The notes under the pieces are model-generated. The model was not told the origin of the DNA, searched no databases, and was given only the letters and a program-made list of their open reading frames with translations. A program made the translations under genes and the position numbers. A stretch of 64,000 bases of DNA from Arthrobacter ruber (lineage in GTDB: Bacteria > Actinomycetota > Actinomycetes > Actinomycetales > Micrococcaceae). Below, piece by piece: positions 34,533-43,582 of this stretch. The DNA is taken from positions 124,001-188,000 of the forward strand of contig NZ_PPTH01000012.1 in assembly GCF_002954225.1 (NCBI RefSeq), read 5' to 3'. The number at the start of each line of letters is the position of its first letter. The first letter of the stretch is position 1.

Positions 34533-35468
34533 GTGGCATACGATTTGGAAAACATGCTCGTGGTAGGCGTAGCTTCGAGTGCACTTTTCGATCTGACAGA
34601 TGCTGACGCTATATTCCGCGAGCACGGGGAAGCGCGCTATCGCGAGTACCAGGAAACCCATATCGCGAATGCGCTCAAGCCAGGGGTGGCCTTCCCTTTT
34701 ATCAAGCGCCTCCTATCGCTAAATGACCTCTCCCAAGATGGAGTGCCGTTGGTTGAGGTCATCGTGCTCTCAAGCAATGACCCGGAAACGGGTCTTCGAG
34801 TCATGCGATCCATCGCCCACCATGGGCTGCCCATCTCGCGCGCCGTCTTCATGCAGGGCCGGTCGCCCTTCAAGTTCATGGGTGCTCTCAACATGTCCTT
34901 GTTCTTGTCACAAAACGAGAAGGATGTCCGCATCGCACTATCCATGGGCTTTGCCGCCGGCCAGGTACTTGGGCTGCCCGCAGCTGACCCAAAGGGCACA
35001 GACCTTCGGATTGCGTTCGACTTCGACGGAGTACTGGCTGACGACTCGTCTGAACGCGTCATGCAGGCCGAAGGCCTGCCGGCCTTCCATGCACACGAAA
35101 CTGAACATCTCGAAGTACCGCTACCTGAAGGCCGATTGTCCGAGTTCCTCCGCGGCATCAACCGCATCCAGGACATCGAGGAGAAGCTTGTAGACGCCCA
35201 GCCTGACTACAACCGCCGGGTCCACGTAGCCATTGTCACAGCTCGCAACGCCCCCTCTCACGAGCGAGTTGTCAGAACCCTTAAGTCATGGGGTGTCCGC
35301 GTGAATGACGCGTTCTTCTTAGGCGGGGTTGAGAAGGCGAAAGTCCTGCGCGTGCTCAAACCCCACCTATTTTTCGACGATCAACTGGGCCATCTTCAGA
35401 CTGCGGCCGATGAAATCCCGAGCGTACATGTCCCGTTCGGGGTGGTTAATGAGGTGAAGGGCGCCTAG
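34533..35468 (+). CDS. Cytosolic 5'-nucleotidase, NT5C1/PF06189 type
   Basis: A 311-residue protein strongly resembling the cN-I family of 5'-nucleotidases, which dephosphorylate AMP, IMP or dNMPs. AFDFDGVLADD at 161-171 is the haloacid-dehalogenase-like nucleophile motif, HETEHLEVPLPEG and VTARNAPSHERVVRTLKSWG follow in the family order, and FFDDQLGHL supplies the late acidic pair. The GTG start has AGGAG five bases upstream. Base composition is lower in GC than the core genes, suggesting transfer. It is a single gene following the tandem-repeat leader. Confidence 0.87.
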   Translation: MAYDLENMLVVGVASSALFDLTDADAIFREHGEARYREYQETHIANALKPGVAFPFIKRLLSLNDLSQDGVPLVEVIVLSSNDPETGLRVMRSIAHHGLPISRAVFMQGRSPFKFMGALNMSLFLSQNEKDVRIALSMGFAAGQVLGLPAADPKGTDLRIAFDFDGVLADDSSERVMQAEGLPAFHAHETEHLEVPLPEGRLSEFLRGINRIQDIEEKLVDAQPDYNRRVHVAIVTARNAPSHERVVRTLKSWGVRVNDAFFLGGVEKAKVLRVLKPHLFFDDQLGHLQTAADEIPSVHVPFGVVNEVKGA

Positions 35469-35538
35469 GAGGATCCGCTAGCCAACATTGACCAGCTGGT
35501 CGTGCTGCCAAGTTGATGGCCGCCTATAGGCTCAGGTC

Positions 35539-35829
35539 ATGAGTGATGAGAGCCCTACTAAGAGGGCGAACCCGAAGATGAACCGTGGAAGCTTCCGCCT
35601 ACAGTTCACCATTTGGTCGGTGTGGGTTGCTCTTCAACTACTCCTTATTACTGGCAACATTCTGAGCGGCGAGGCTTGGGCGTTCGGGGAGTACCTCAAC
35701 GTGTTCATGCTGGTCTTAGGTTTGGCTATGCTTGGACACCTCCTTTACGTCCGGCGTCGTGACGAGCACTTCTGGAGAGCTGAAGAAGAACGACGGGCTG
35801 ACTGGGAGCGACGAGGTCGAGCTCTTTAG
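35539..35829 (+). CDS. Small membrane protein
   Basis: A 96-residue protein with two helices (LQFTIWSVWVALQLLLITGNIL, LNVFMLVLGLAMLGHLLYV) and a charged C-terminal coil (DEHFWRAEEERRADWERR). TAGGCT at 35527-35532 is 6 bases before ATG (leaderless). Function unknown. Confidence 0.65.
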   Translation: MSDESPTKRANPKMNRGSFRLQFTIWSVWVALQLLLITGNILSGEAWAFGEYLNVFMLVLGLAMLGHLLYVRRRDEHFWRAEEERRADWERRGRAL

Positions 35830-35923
35830 GTGCTCAGCGGGGCGTCCGGTGGAGGATCTTGGAGCGGGGCACCTTGTTCCAAGTGGCGCGATTGCGTCTT
35901 GACCCTGCCCGTAGGCTCAAGTC

Positions 35924-36145
35924 ATGAGGTCCAAAGCTAGAAAGTGGCCGACGAAAAGCCAAGCGGTGGCAATGGGGGTTCTTGCGCTGCTATGGATGGC
36001 CAGCAATTGGGTGTCCGTGTTGTACGAAGGTCGCTCTGCGACTGGCTTCTACTGGGCAGTACAGGGTTTAAATCTCGTTCTCTTGGCAGTGTGCGTATGG
36101 TTGTACCGCAGAGCTGCAAGGAAGCCATTGAAGCCGACGCAATGA
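35924..36145 (+). CDS. Small membrane protein
   Basis: A 73-residue two-helix protein (SQAVAMGVLALLWMASNWVS, GLNLVLLAVCVWLYRRAA). Its promoter, TAGGCT then 6 bases then ATG, is almost identical to that of the preceding gene (TAGGCTCA-GTCATG), hinting at shared expression. Function unknown. Confidence 0.62.
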   Translation: MRSKARKWPTKSQAVAMGVLALLWMASNWVSVLYEGRSATGFYWAVQGLNLVLLAVCVWLYRRAARKPLKPTQ

Positions 36146-36259
36146 TTTCAGCGGTAGGACGTCAATCCGGACTTCCATAGTGACTTCGCTTAGTACCCAT
36201 GGCCCGTCACTTGGTGCGGCACCTTCGGCCCCCGTCGCTGTTCGTGAGGCATTGTCCGC

Positions 36260-36273
36260 AAGCGGATCCGCTT
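36260..36273. repeat. Perfect 14-base palindrome
   Basis: AAGCGGATCCGCTT lies inside a longer imperfect palindrome in a 180-base gap. A related motif, TTGTCCCGCA...GATCC...TTATGCGGG, recurs near 37860-37907. Confidence 0.45.
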
Positions 36274-36327
36274 ACGCATTGGGCAGGACAACTATTCCTC
36301 GTCATTGCGGAACCCCGGAGGGGCCGC

Positions 36328-36873
36328 CTAGGCAGGACCGGACGCTACGACCTCGGTGAGCTTGTCCAGTGCGTCAGGGCTTGCAGCAAGCTCAACCTTG
36401 CCACCATCAGTTAGCAAGGTCACGGCTAGGTATCCAAACGCCGGCAGGTATTTGCGTTCTTTGCCAATGATCTTTCGGCGGTCCGGAAGAACTCTCTGCA
36501 CCTTCAAGTCAGTCGGTCGTCCTGACGGCTCCAAGCTGTCGTAGACAGCGGGCTGGAACCGGATCGACCCGGCGTCGGGAGTTGCAACGCCCTGGTTCCA
36601 AATTTCGCTGAGCGAACCTGCACGAGATTCCGGGTAGCGAATGAAGGCCTTGAATTGTCCATGTTCGTCGAGCCTCCGTTTGGTCTTGCGCACATTCCGT
36701 AACTGGAACATCGCGAAGAGCCAGTAGATCAAGGTGTACATAAAGCCACTGATCAGGGCATCGACCAAGCTACGTTGGCTGACGACGAGCCAAACAGCAG
36801 TTGCAAACACGAAAAAGATGACATAGCCGAACGCCAGTGCCATGTAGGGGTGCCGCCGGACCCAGTTCTTCAT
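36328..36873 (-). CDS. Membrane protein with cytosolic domain
   Basis: A 181-residue protein: two membrane helices (YMALAFGYVIFFVFATAVWLV, LVDALISGFMYTLIYWLFAMF), then a basic linker (RNVRKTKRRL) and a soluble beta-rich domain. The layout resembles small actinobacterial membrane proteins with a PH-like domain, but I cannot name the family. Confidence 0.62.
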   Translation of the reverse strand: MKNWVRRHPYMALAFGYVIFFVFATAVWLVVSQRSLVDALISGFMYTLIYWLFAMFQLRNVRKTKRRLDEHGQFKAFIRYPESRAGSLSEIWNQGVATPDAGSIRFQPAVYDSLEPSGRPTDLKVQRVLPDRRKIIGKERKYLPAFGYLAVTLLTDGGKVELAASPDALDKLTEVVASGPA

Positions 36874-36941
36874 TCCGACAACCCGCCGTGGGACAGATCA
36901 GTGGTGCGGCTCATCGGACCCGCGCCTTGATCTCAGGTGCA

Positions 36942-37169
36942 TCATTTTCTGCTGGAAGTTCCGTCTTCAAGGCGCTCCTCCTGTTTGGCAAAGCGCAGAA
37001 CGCCAAGCGCGATCATGCTTCCGGCGAAGACACTACCTAACTTCCATAGGTGCAGAGGATCCCGCTGAGGGATCGTCCTGCGGACGGCGAACTCGGGTAT
37101 CGTCGGGGCCTTTCTCTGATCGTTGTCCGGTGACAGAGTGAGCCCATGGACTTCGACCGCAGCCAGCAA
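36942..37169 (-). CDS. Possible small membrane protein
   Basis: A 75-codon frame whose second half (KLGSVFAGSMIALGVLRFAKQEER) looks like a real membrane helix with a charged end. The only usable start codon overlaps the divergent gene at 37146, and no ribosome site is visible. The 5' part may be frameshifted. Confidence 0.3.
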   Translation of the reverse strand: MLAAVEVHGLTLSPDNDQRKAPTIPEFAVRRTIPQRDPLHLWKLGSVFAGSMIALGVLRFAKQEERLEDGTSSRK

Positions 37170-37832
37170 CCCATGGACTTTCCTCCACCACCGACGGTGG
37201 ACGAAATCACTGCACAGATGAACAGGCCGCTATGGGTCCTGGCTGACCAAGAGAGCATCGAAGAGGCGGGTGCAGGCCACGGTAGCCAGACCGTGGACGG
37301 AGTTCTGCAAGTCGAGACAGTGGCTCTCTCCTATGTCCTATGGCGATACCCCGCTGACCGGGCCGATCCTCGGAACCTTAGAGAACTCACACCGGAGGAG
37401 AGAGCCGGCCTCGAGATGGAACCGGTTGGTCCGCTGCCCGAGTGGATAATCGAAGCGCGCGACAGGATGAGATACCCGCTCCTATGGGAAGGCGTTCGCA
37501 CCACGCACTTCGTCGAAGGCACCCCACGACCTGTGGAAGACGTTCTGGCGGAGCACATGAACCACATCCTCATGAACGTCTTTCAAGATGAACGCGTAGT
37601 CGGTGGTTTTCCGGGTGAGCTCACCAACCGGGTCGAAACAGGTAGTTCCAGTACTGGGCGCCGTATTTTGCTCGACGGCGAGGAGATCGAAGGAATGTGT
37701 GTTGATACTGACCCGCATGTTCTAGGGCTCGGGGCCGTCATCGGAACGGGCATACTTACCGCAGCGATCCCACGGGACTACCTGCCATACCTTCGGTTGG
37801 AGTTCATCACCCGACCCGTGCCCTCCGCCTGA
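37146..37832 (+). CDS. Hypothetical protein
   Basis: A 228-residue soluble protein I do not recognise. The first part contains PPPPTVDEITAQMNRPLWVLA; the middle has VLAEHMNHILMNVFQDERV; the C-terminal region is beta-rich and includes a Gly-rich stretch (VLGLGAVIGTGILTAAI). No signal peptide or membrane helix. Possibly an immunity-type or phage-related protein, given the company of orphan accessory genes, but this is a guess. Confidence 0.6.
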   Translation: MDFDRSQQPMDFPPPPTVDEITAQMNRPLWVLADQESIEEAGAGHGSQTVDGVLQVETVALSYVLWRYPADRADPRNLRELTPEERAGLEMEPVGPLPEWIIEARDRMRYPLLWEGVRTTHFVEGTPRPVEDVLAEHMNHILMNVFQDERVVGGFPGELTNRVETGSSSTGRRILLDGEEIEGMCVDTDPHVLGLGAVIGTGILTAAIPRDYLPYLRLEFITRPVPSA

Positions 37833-37966
37833 CTGCATCCCGCATTACCGCCACAGGCGTTGTCCCGCAGGCCGATCCCCAGGCCGATCCTTATGCGGGC
37901 GGGTTAGGGCGCGGAGTGCAGGGTCCTACCTCTGGAGCTCGAAGACATGTTGTGTTGAGATGAGCC

Positions 37967-38416
37967 ATGCCTACTCCGCGTAGGGCCCTCTTCGCGATCC
38001 TTCTGGTGACGAGTGTTCATCTAACTAGTGGCTGCTCAACGCCAAAGGAGTCCGCCGTGCATGACATTCGATTCACAGCCATTGCCGGGATCAACGAGTC
38101 TGGGGAGCTGTCTTGGCTCGAGACCAACCGTGTTACTTGGTGGATCACTGACCGAGGTGCCGGTCAGGTAGTCGTCGTCGGCACACCGTGCGTCGGGTTC
38201 GAGGCAGCTGTCACCGTCACTGAGGAACAAATCGTTCTTGACCGGTCAAAGATGCAGGTTGCCGCCATCTTCTGCGAGCCTCCGCGGAGCGACTACGACC
38301 GATGGGTTCACCGATTTACTGAGCTGCCGCTGAACTACTCGTGGGATGAAGAGACACTCACCATCTCGAATAAGAGAGGGTCCCTGACGATGACACCCGA
38401 CAGCAGTTCCACCTGA
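37967..38416 (+). CDS. Hypothetical lipoprotein
   Basis: A 149-residue lipoprotein: RRALFAILLVTSVHLTSGC with lipobox TSGC. The mature domain is short and beta-rich, with cysteines in GTPCVGF and AAIFCEPP that could form a disulfide. Similar small beta-domain lipoproteins with META-like content occur in actinobacteria. Function unknown. Confidence 0.68.
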   Translation: MPTPRRALFAILLVTSVHLTSGCSTPKESAVHDIRFTAIAGINESGELSWLETNRVTWWITDRGAGQVVVVGTPCVGFEAAVTVTEEQIVLDRSKMQVAAIFCEPPRSDYDRWVHRFTELPLNYSWDEETLTISNKRGSLTMTPDSSST

Positions 38417-38475
38417 TGCTCAGAACCACCCATGCTGCATAATCCACATACGAGAACAGAGGTGCATGTACGACT

Positions 38476-39246
38476 TCATGGCTCGTTCCTGAGCGAGCCG
38501 GGAACATCGAACCCCTCGGGAAGCGGTTCGACGTAATAGTGCCGGTTCCCAACACCACGCAGCTCAAGGCTGCCCTCGGTCGTGCGTTCGTAGGCGTAGT
38601 ACCTGCCCTCTGGCAGTTCACCCAAGTCCGCGTCTGCTGGGATCTGCTGAGTGAGCTGTTGGCCATCGTGCTCATAACGCCACTCAACAGGCCCGCACAG
38701 GGCAAAAGTTTGATTCGGCATCACGATCCCGAGTTCCATCACCGTCTGACTCTCGGCATCCGTCGTGGTCAGAATCCGCTGCCCACTCGGAAGCGCCGGG
38801 CGCTGCTCCAATAGGGTCGGATACTCACCCTCACGCCAGGCGGTGACGTGACCGCCAACGGCATCACACGCTGACACCGGATCGATGACGGCTCCTGCAG
38901 GAGGGCGTGCCGCGACCGTACAAGCACCTAAGGGCGGCTCGACGTCGACGTTCTCGTAGTGCTGGTTATCCGCTACGAAGAAGGTCAAGTCCTCACACTT
39001 CACGCTGGCAGGAACGTTCTGAATGACCTCTGGTTCGGGCACCACTGGAACAGGCGGGGACGACGTCATGGCCGTGTAGAGCACGATGTACCCGAAGGCC
39101 ACTATCCCTGCGCCGGCCGCAATCGTTCCCCTCCGGTCAGAACCGCCAGTAGCCGGCTGCTGTGGCAGGCCGACAGGTAAAAGGTCCCCTAAGTCGTTGC
39201 GCGAACCGATGTCCTCAACCACTGGCCCGTCACTTCCCGCCCCCAT
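38476..39246 (-). CDS. Hypothetical single-pass membrane protein
   Basis: A 256-residue protein with an acidic N-terminus, one membrane helix (AAGAGIVAFGYIVLYTAM), a proline-rich spacer (SSPPVPVVPEPEV) and an extracellular domain. GAGGGGG stands 8 bases before ATG 39246, which is preferred over 39363. Function unknown. Confidence 0.62.
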   Translation of the reverse strand: MGAGSDGPVVEDIGSRNDLGDLLPVGLPQQPATGGSDRRGTIAAGAGIVAFGYIVLYTAMTSSPPVPVVPEPEVIQNVPASVKCEDLTFFVADNQHYENVDVEPPLGACTVAARPPAGAVIDPVSACDAVGGHVTAWREGEYPTLLEQRPALPSGQRILTTTDAESQTVMELGIVMPNQTFALCGPVEWRYEHDGQQLTQQIPADADLGELPEGRYYAYERTTEGSLELRGVGNRHYYVEPLPEGFDVPGSLRNEP

Positions 39247-39431
39247 GGCACTATCCCCCTCTAAAGCTCTCCAAAGCTCTGACGGTATGGGATGCCAGGT
39301 GGCCCATCGACATGCCTCACCGAAGGCCGGGTGAATCAGACACTCGACCGTTTCACTACGCATCCCTACTCGAGAGCGCTTCCCCTCGCATCCGACTCAC
39401 CCTGACCCGTAGAACTGCTTGCTGGCCTTAA

Positions 39432-39450
39432 CTATAAACCGAGTGTATAG
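39432..39450. promoter_or_regulatory. Probable PadR operator
   Basis: CTATA and TATAG, nine bases apart, flank the promoter of the padR-ABC operon; TATAGA lies 7 bases before the GTG start. AT-rich inverted repeats of this type are typical PadR autoregulatory sites. Confidence 0.5.
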
Positions 39451-39458
39451 ATAGGTCT

Positions 39459-39986
39459 GTGAACAACTCACTGACCCTGCTGGGCCTCCTGGGCCGCGAG
39501 CCGAGCTACGGCTATGACCTGAAACATTCCTATGACCGGTACTTCGGGATCGAGAAGGCCCTGGCCTTCGGGCAGGTCTACGCGACCCTGGCCCGCATGG
39601 TCCGGGATGAGCTGATCCGTGCGGTCGGCGAGGAGACAGGCGGCGGCCCAGACCGCAAAAAGTACGAGATCACCGCCACGGGGCAGGACAAGGTCAGGTC
39701 CTGGTTGTTCACCCCGGACACACCGTCCGAAACCCTACAGAGCGATCTGTTCGCCAAGACCGTGATCGCTCTGCTCCTCGAGGATGACGCCGACCGGTTG
39801 CTGGATCTGCAGCGCGCAGAGCACATGGCGCGGATGCGTGAGCTGACCCGGGCAAAGAAGGACGCGCAGCTGCTGCAGGTCCTGATGTGCGACCACGGGC
39901 TGTTCCACATCGAGGCAGATCTGCGGTGGATCGACCTGACCACCGCCCGGCTGACCCAGCTCAAGAAGGAGTTGCAGCACGCATGA
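39459..39986 (+). CDS. PadR-family transcriptional regulator
   Basis: A 175-residue PadR protein: winged helix (LLGREPSYGYDLKHSYDRYF, GQVYATLARMVRDELI, KKYEITATGQ) plus the Vir-type C-terminal coiled helices. PadR repressors commonly sense the drug exported by the ABC transporter they control. The stop overlaps the ATPase start (ATGA), forming a three-gene operon. GTG start with a TATAGA box 7 bases before. Confidence 0.9.
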   Translation: MNNSLTLLGLLGREPSYGYDLKHSYDRYFGIEKALAFGQVYATLARMVRDELIRAVGEETGGGPDRKKYEITATGQDKVRSWLFTPDTPSETLQSDLFAKTVIALLLEDDADRLLDLQRAEHMARMRELTRAKKDAQLLQVLMCDHGLFHIEADLRWIDLTTARLTQLKKELQHA

Positions 39987-40690
39987 ACACCACCAACACC
40001 CCGATCCTCAGTGCTCGCGACCTCCGCCACTCCTTCGGCCCGACCGACGCGCTGCGCGGGATCGACCTCGACGTGCAAGCCGGTGAAGTCCTGGCCGTCA
40101 TGGGCCCCTCCGGCTCCGGTAAGTCCACCCTCCTGCATTGCCTCGCCGGCGTCCTCACACCTGACAGCGGCACCGTCACCTACTCACCGGCCAACCAGGC
40201 TCCTCGCGATGTCGGCGGGCTGAATGAGCAGGAACGTTCCCGCCTGCGACTGACCGACTTCGGGTTCGTGTTCCAGTTCGGGCAACTACTGCCGGAACTC
40301 AACGCGCTGGACAACGTGAGCATCCCCCTGCTCCTCGCGGGGATCAAGAGGCCCGAAGCCCTCCGGCGATCGACCGTGCTCCTCGAGCGACTCGACCTGG
40401 GAAGCATGTCCGGGAAGCTGCCCGGTGAGCTCTCCGGCGGGCAGGCCCAACGGGTGGCTGTTGCACGCGCCCTGGTCACCGCACCTACCGTCTTGTTCGC
40501 CGATGAGCCGACAGGATCACTGGATTCACTCGCGTCGGAGAACGTCCTGACACTGATGCTCGAACTCGTCCGCGAAGCAGGGACGACCGTCGTGATGGTC
40601 ACCCACGACCCCCGCTCCGCGGCGTACGCGGACCGGGAAGTCATCGTCCGCGACGGAGCCATCAGCGCCGGCTACCGGATACCGGCATGA
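39983..40690 (+). CDS. ABC transporter ATP-binding protein, MacB/LolD type
   Basis: A 235-residue ATPase: Walker A GPSGSGKST at 41-49, Q-loop, signature LSGGQ at 150-154, Walker B FADEPTGSLD at 172-181, and the H-loop in VTHDP. The DEPTGSLD and sequence around it are those of LolD/MacB-type ATPases that pair with FtsX-like permeases. Start and stop overlap both neighbours by four bases. Confidence 0.93.
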   Translation: MNTTNTPILSARDLRHSFGPTDALRGIDLDVQAGEVLAVMGPSGSGKSTLLHCLAGVLTPDSGTVTYSPANQAPRDVGGLNEQERSRLRLTDFGFVFQFGQLLPELNALDNVSIPLLLAGIKRPEALRRSTVLLERLDLGSMSGKLPGELSGGQAQRVAVARALVTAPTVLFADEPTGSLDSLASENVLTLMLELVREAGTTVVMVTHDPRSAAYADREVIVRDGAISAGYRIPA

Positions 40691-42957
40691 ACAGTGTCCT
40701 GCTCAAACTCACCATTACTGGCAGCAGGTCAGCCTACGGACGCCTGGCAGGAATAGCTGCCGGCGTCGCCGTCGGCGTATGCATGCTCCTACTGCTCTGG
40801 GGCGGCGCGAACGGCCTCAACGCCCGCGACGACCGCGGCGCCTGGCTACGCGAAACAGGCACACCATCAGCGACCTACCCCACACCACCATCAGCAGCGG
40901 CAGACCCAGACATAGACCCGGACACAGACCCGGCCGCCACATCGGAGGCTCCGACGCCGATCCCATTGACCACCGACGCGGTCCTAATGCGCTCCAATCC
41001 TGTGGAAGTGTTCCGCGACCAGCTCATCAACCGCCGGGACTTCGCCGCCCTCGACACGACAACCGTCAGCATCCCGGGGGTCGGGGCACCGCCTGCACCG
41101 GGCGAGTACTACGCCTCCCCCGCCCTTCAACAGTTGATCGATTCCACACCGCGCGATGAGCTCGGAGACCGGTACGGCACCTTTGCCGGCACCATCGACG
41201 ACTCGGCCCTGCCCGGACCGGACTCCCTGGTCATCGTGACCGGCGCCCCGGAAGCCGAGATCCGGAACAGTGGGCTCAACTTCCTAGTGACCGGTTTCAC
41301 CACCGACCCCTACGGCGGTAACGCCGCCACCTACACAACGGTGCTGAGCATCGGTGCGATCGCCGTGTTCTTCCCCGTGCTGCTGCTGATCAGTATCGTC
41401 ACCGGACTTGGTGCCGCCGAGCGGCGCGAACGCTTCAGTACGCTGCGCCTGATCGGGGCCTCGCCCCGCGTCGTTGCACGGATCGCCGCTGCTGAAACAG
41501 CGATCCCAAGCCTCATCGGCGCCGTCGCCGGCGTGGTGTTGGCGGTCCTGCTCAGGCCGGTCGCCGCGCAACTGCCGGTCAATGGCACCCGCATGTTCAT
41601 CTCCGACCTGACCACCGGGTGGGTCGCGGGCCTCATCGTCGTCACGGTCGTCGTCGCCGCAGCGGCCGTCACAGCCGCGTATCGCACCAGCAGGGCAGGC
41701 ATCGGCCCCCTGGGCGTCACCCAGTCCGCACCCGAAACACTGCCACGCACCAGAAGGCTCCTTCCGCTCCTGGGCGGGCTTGCCGCCCTAGTTCTCGCCG
41801 CACTACTCAGCCGCACAGCCAACGACCTCTCAGCCCAGCTGCAGACACCACTACTCCTTGGCGGGTTCGCCTTCACCCTCGTAGGTATCATCGCAGCCGG
41901 CCCGTGGCTGACACTGCTCGTCAGCAGGATCGGAGCACGACGGGCCCACAGTGCCGCTGCGGTCATCGCCCTCACCCGCATCCAACGAACGCCCGCGGCC
42001 ACATTCCGCTCCGTCTCGGGACTGGTCATTGCCGTATTCGTCGTCTCCGTCTTCGCCGGCGCCTCCAGCGTCATCGAAACACGCCCCACACCAACAGCGA
42101 CGCCCGGATTACCCCAGCCCACCAGCGTCACCTCGACCATCAGCACCGGGACCACCACCACTGACACCACCTCGATGAAGGACCGCCTGGAGCAACTCCC
42201 CGGTATTCGGCACGCGACCATCGGGTACGGCGCGGCGGCCTTCACTGAGATTGGGGCTGAGCGCGAGATCTACCTTCGGGCCGAAGACGCTCCAAGTCTC
42301 GGCTTTACCAGCATCCCCACAACAGATGTCGTCACCCTCGACATGTCCTTCCTGGATACATGGACCACGACCCCGGTCCCACTGTTGCCGACCCCCACCA
42401 CCACCTTCGATCGCTTCGTACCGGTGGTGATCATGGTCGACACCGACGGCACACCGGGGGCCGTCGACCGGGCCCGGACAGCGCTGAACACCTCCGGGAT
42501 CACCGGCACCCCCGGAACGACGCCCACTGACCTCGAGCTGCAGTCCTCTGCGCGCCTCGTTCAGGGCCTCGCCGTCCTCGCCTACCTGGGGATGGTCATC
42601 GCCGTCGTCATCGCCGGGGTCTCCCTCGCCGTCGGCACTGCATCCGCGATCCTCGACCGGAAGAAAGTCCTCGGCCTCATGCGACTCATGGGCATGCCAA
42701 CATCGACACTTCGCAGGATCATCCTCCAGGAAGCCGCGGTACCCCTCCTGACCGTCCTCACGCTCTCCATCGGACTCGGGTTCCTCGTAGCCTGGCTCAT
42801 GATCACCGGTATCGACGACTCCTACACACTCACCTGGCCCGGAACCGACTACTTCATAGCCCTCGTCATCAGCCTCACCCTCGCCCTCGCCGCCGTCGTA
42901 GCGACCTTCGGACTCATTCAACGCAACACCACACCCACAACCACGCGCTTCGCCTGA
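40687..42957 (+). CDS. ABC transporter permease, FtsX-like
   Basis: A 756-residue permease: N-terminal helix, a large extracellular domain rich in Thr/Pro, and two FtsX-like helical blocks (TVLSIGAIAVFFPVLLLISIV; LAVLAYLGMVIAVVIAGVSL). The motif RRERFSTLRLIGASPR and the matching KVLGLMRLMGMP are the cytoplasmic coupling helices. With the ATPase it probably forms a mechanotransmission or drug/peptide export machine controlled by PadR. Confidence 0.9.
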   Translation: MNSVLLKLTITGSRSAYGRLAGIAAGVAVGVCMLLLLWGGANGLNARDDRGAWLRETGTPSATYPTPPSAAADPDIDPDTDPAATSEAPTPIPLTTDAVLMRSNPVEVFRDQLINRRDFAALDTTTVSIPGVGAPPAPGEYYASPALQQLIDSTPRDELGDRYGTFAGTIDDSALPGPDSLVIVTGAPEAEIRNSGLNFLVTGFTTDPYGGNAATYTTVLSIGAIAVFFPVLLLISIVTGLGAAERRERFSTLRLIGASPRVVARIAAAETAIPSLIGAVAGVVLAVLLRPVAAQLPVNGTRMFISDLTTGWVAGLIVVTVVVAAAAVTAAYRTSRAGIGPLGVTQSAPETLPRTRRLLPLLGGLAALVLAALLSRTANDLSAQLQTPLLLGGFAFTLVGIIAAGPWLTLLVSRIGARRAHSAAAVIALTRIQRTPAATFRSVSGLVIAVFVVSVFAGASSVIETRPTPTATPGLPQPTSVTSTISTGTTTTDTTSMKDRLEQLPGIRHATIGYGAAAFTEIGAEREIYLRAEDAPSLGFTSIPTTDVVTLDMSFLDTWTTTPVPLLPTPTTTFDRFVPVVIMVDTDGTPGAVDRARTALNTSGITGTPGTTPTDLELQSSARLVQGLAVLAYLGMVIAVVIAGVSLAVGTASAILDRKKVLGLMRLMGMPTSTLRRIILQEAAVPLLTVLTLSIGLGFLVAWLMITGIDDSYTLTWPGTDYFIALVISLTLALAAVVATFGLIQRNTTPTTTRFA

Positions 42958-43005
42958 CGATGCACGCTGCGGGATCGACAATCGCGCGTTCGGCACAATG
43001 AGGAT

Positions 43006-43539
43006 ATGACCGTTCAGCTGCGTCCGTGGACGCCGGAAGATGCTCCCGCCCTACTGGCCGCTTACGAGGAGAACCCGGATCTACATACGCAATTCGGCGG
43101 TGCTAACCTCTCCACCGTCGACAAAGCACGCGAGCTCATCAGCCAACGACTCCCGCTCACGGACTCTTTACGCAACTGGGCCATAACGATCGACCATGTA
43201 GTTGCTGGCAACGTCGGGCTATCAGCCATCGAACGCACCCACGGCACCGCCTGGGTTTACTACTGGCTCACGTCAGCAGCCCGCGGTCACGGCTACGCCT
43301 CCCGAGCCCTGGCCACAGTGGCCACTAAGGCATTTACAGACGGTCTCTTCCGCCTCGAGCTCGGTCACCGCGTCAACAACCCCGCATCCTGCTCAGTAGC
43401 CCGGCGGGCTGGCTTCATCGTAGAGGGCCTTGAGCGCCAGAAGCTGCAATACGGTGCGGAGCGGTTCGATGTGGAAACACATGCTCGACTTCGCACTGAT
43501 CCAGTCCCGAACCTCGAAGCAATCCCAACCGTCCGCTGA
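43006..43539 (+). CDS. GNAT acetyltransferase, RimJ/RimL-like
   Basis: A 177-residue GNAT: LRPWTPEDAPALLAAYEENPDL start, YYWLTSAARGHGYASRAL for acetyl-CoA binding, then FRLELGHRVNNPASCSVARRAGF, the RimJ/RimL pattern. These acetylate ribosomal protein N-termini or small molecules. CACAAT occurs 6 bases before ATG. Confidence 0.87.
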   Translation: MTVQLRPWTPEDAPALLAAYEENPDLHTQFGGANLSTVDKARELISQRLPLTDSLRNWAITIDHVVAGNVGLSAIERTHGTAWVYYWLTSAARGHGYASRALATVATKAFTDGLFRLELGHRVNNPASCSVARRAGFIVEGLERQKLQYGAERFDVETHARLRTDPVPNLEAIPTVR

Positions 43540-43582
43540 ACGATCGGCTGTCGAAATACGCTTTCCAGGTTCCGCACCTCAA

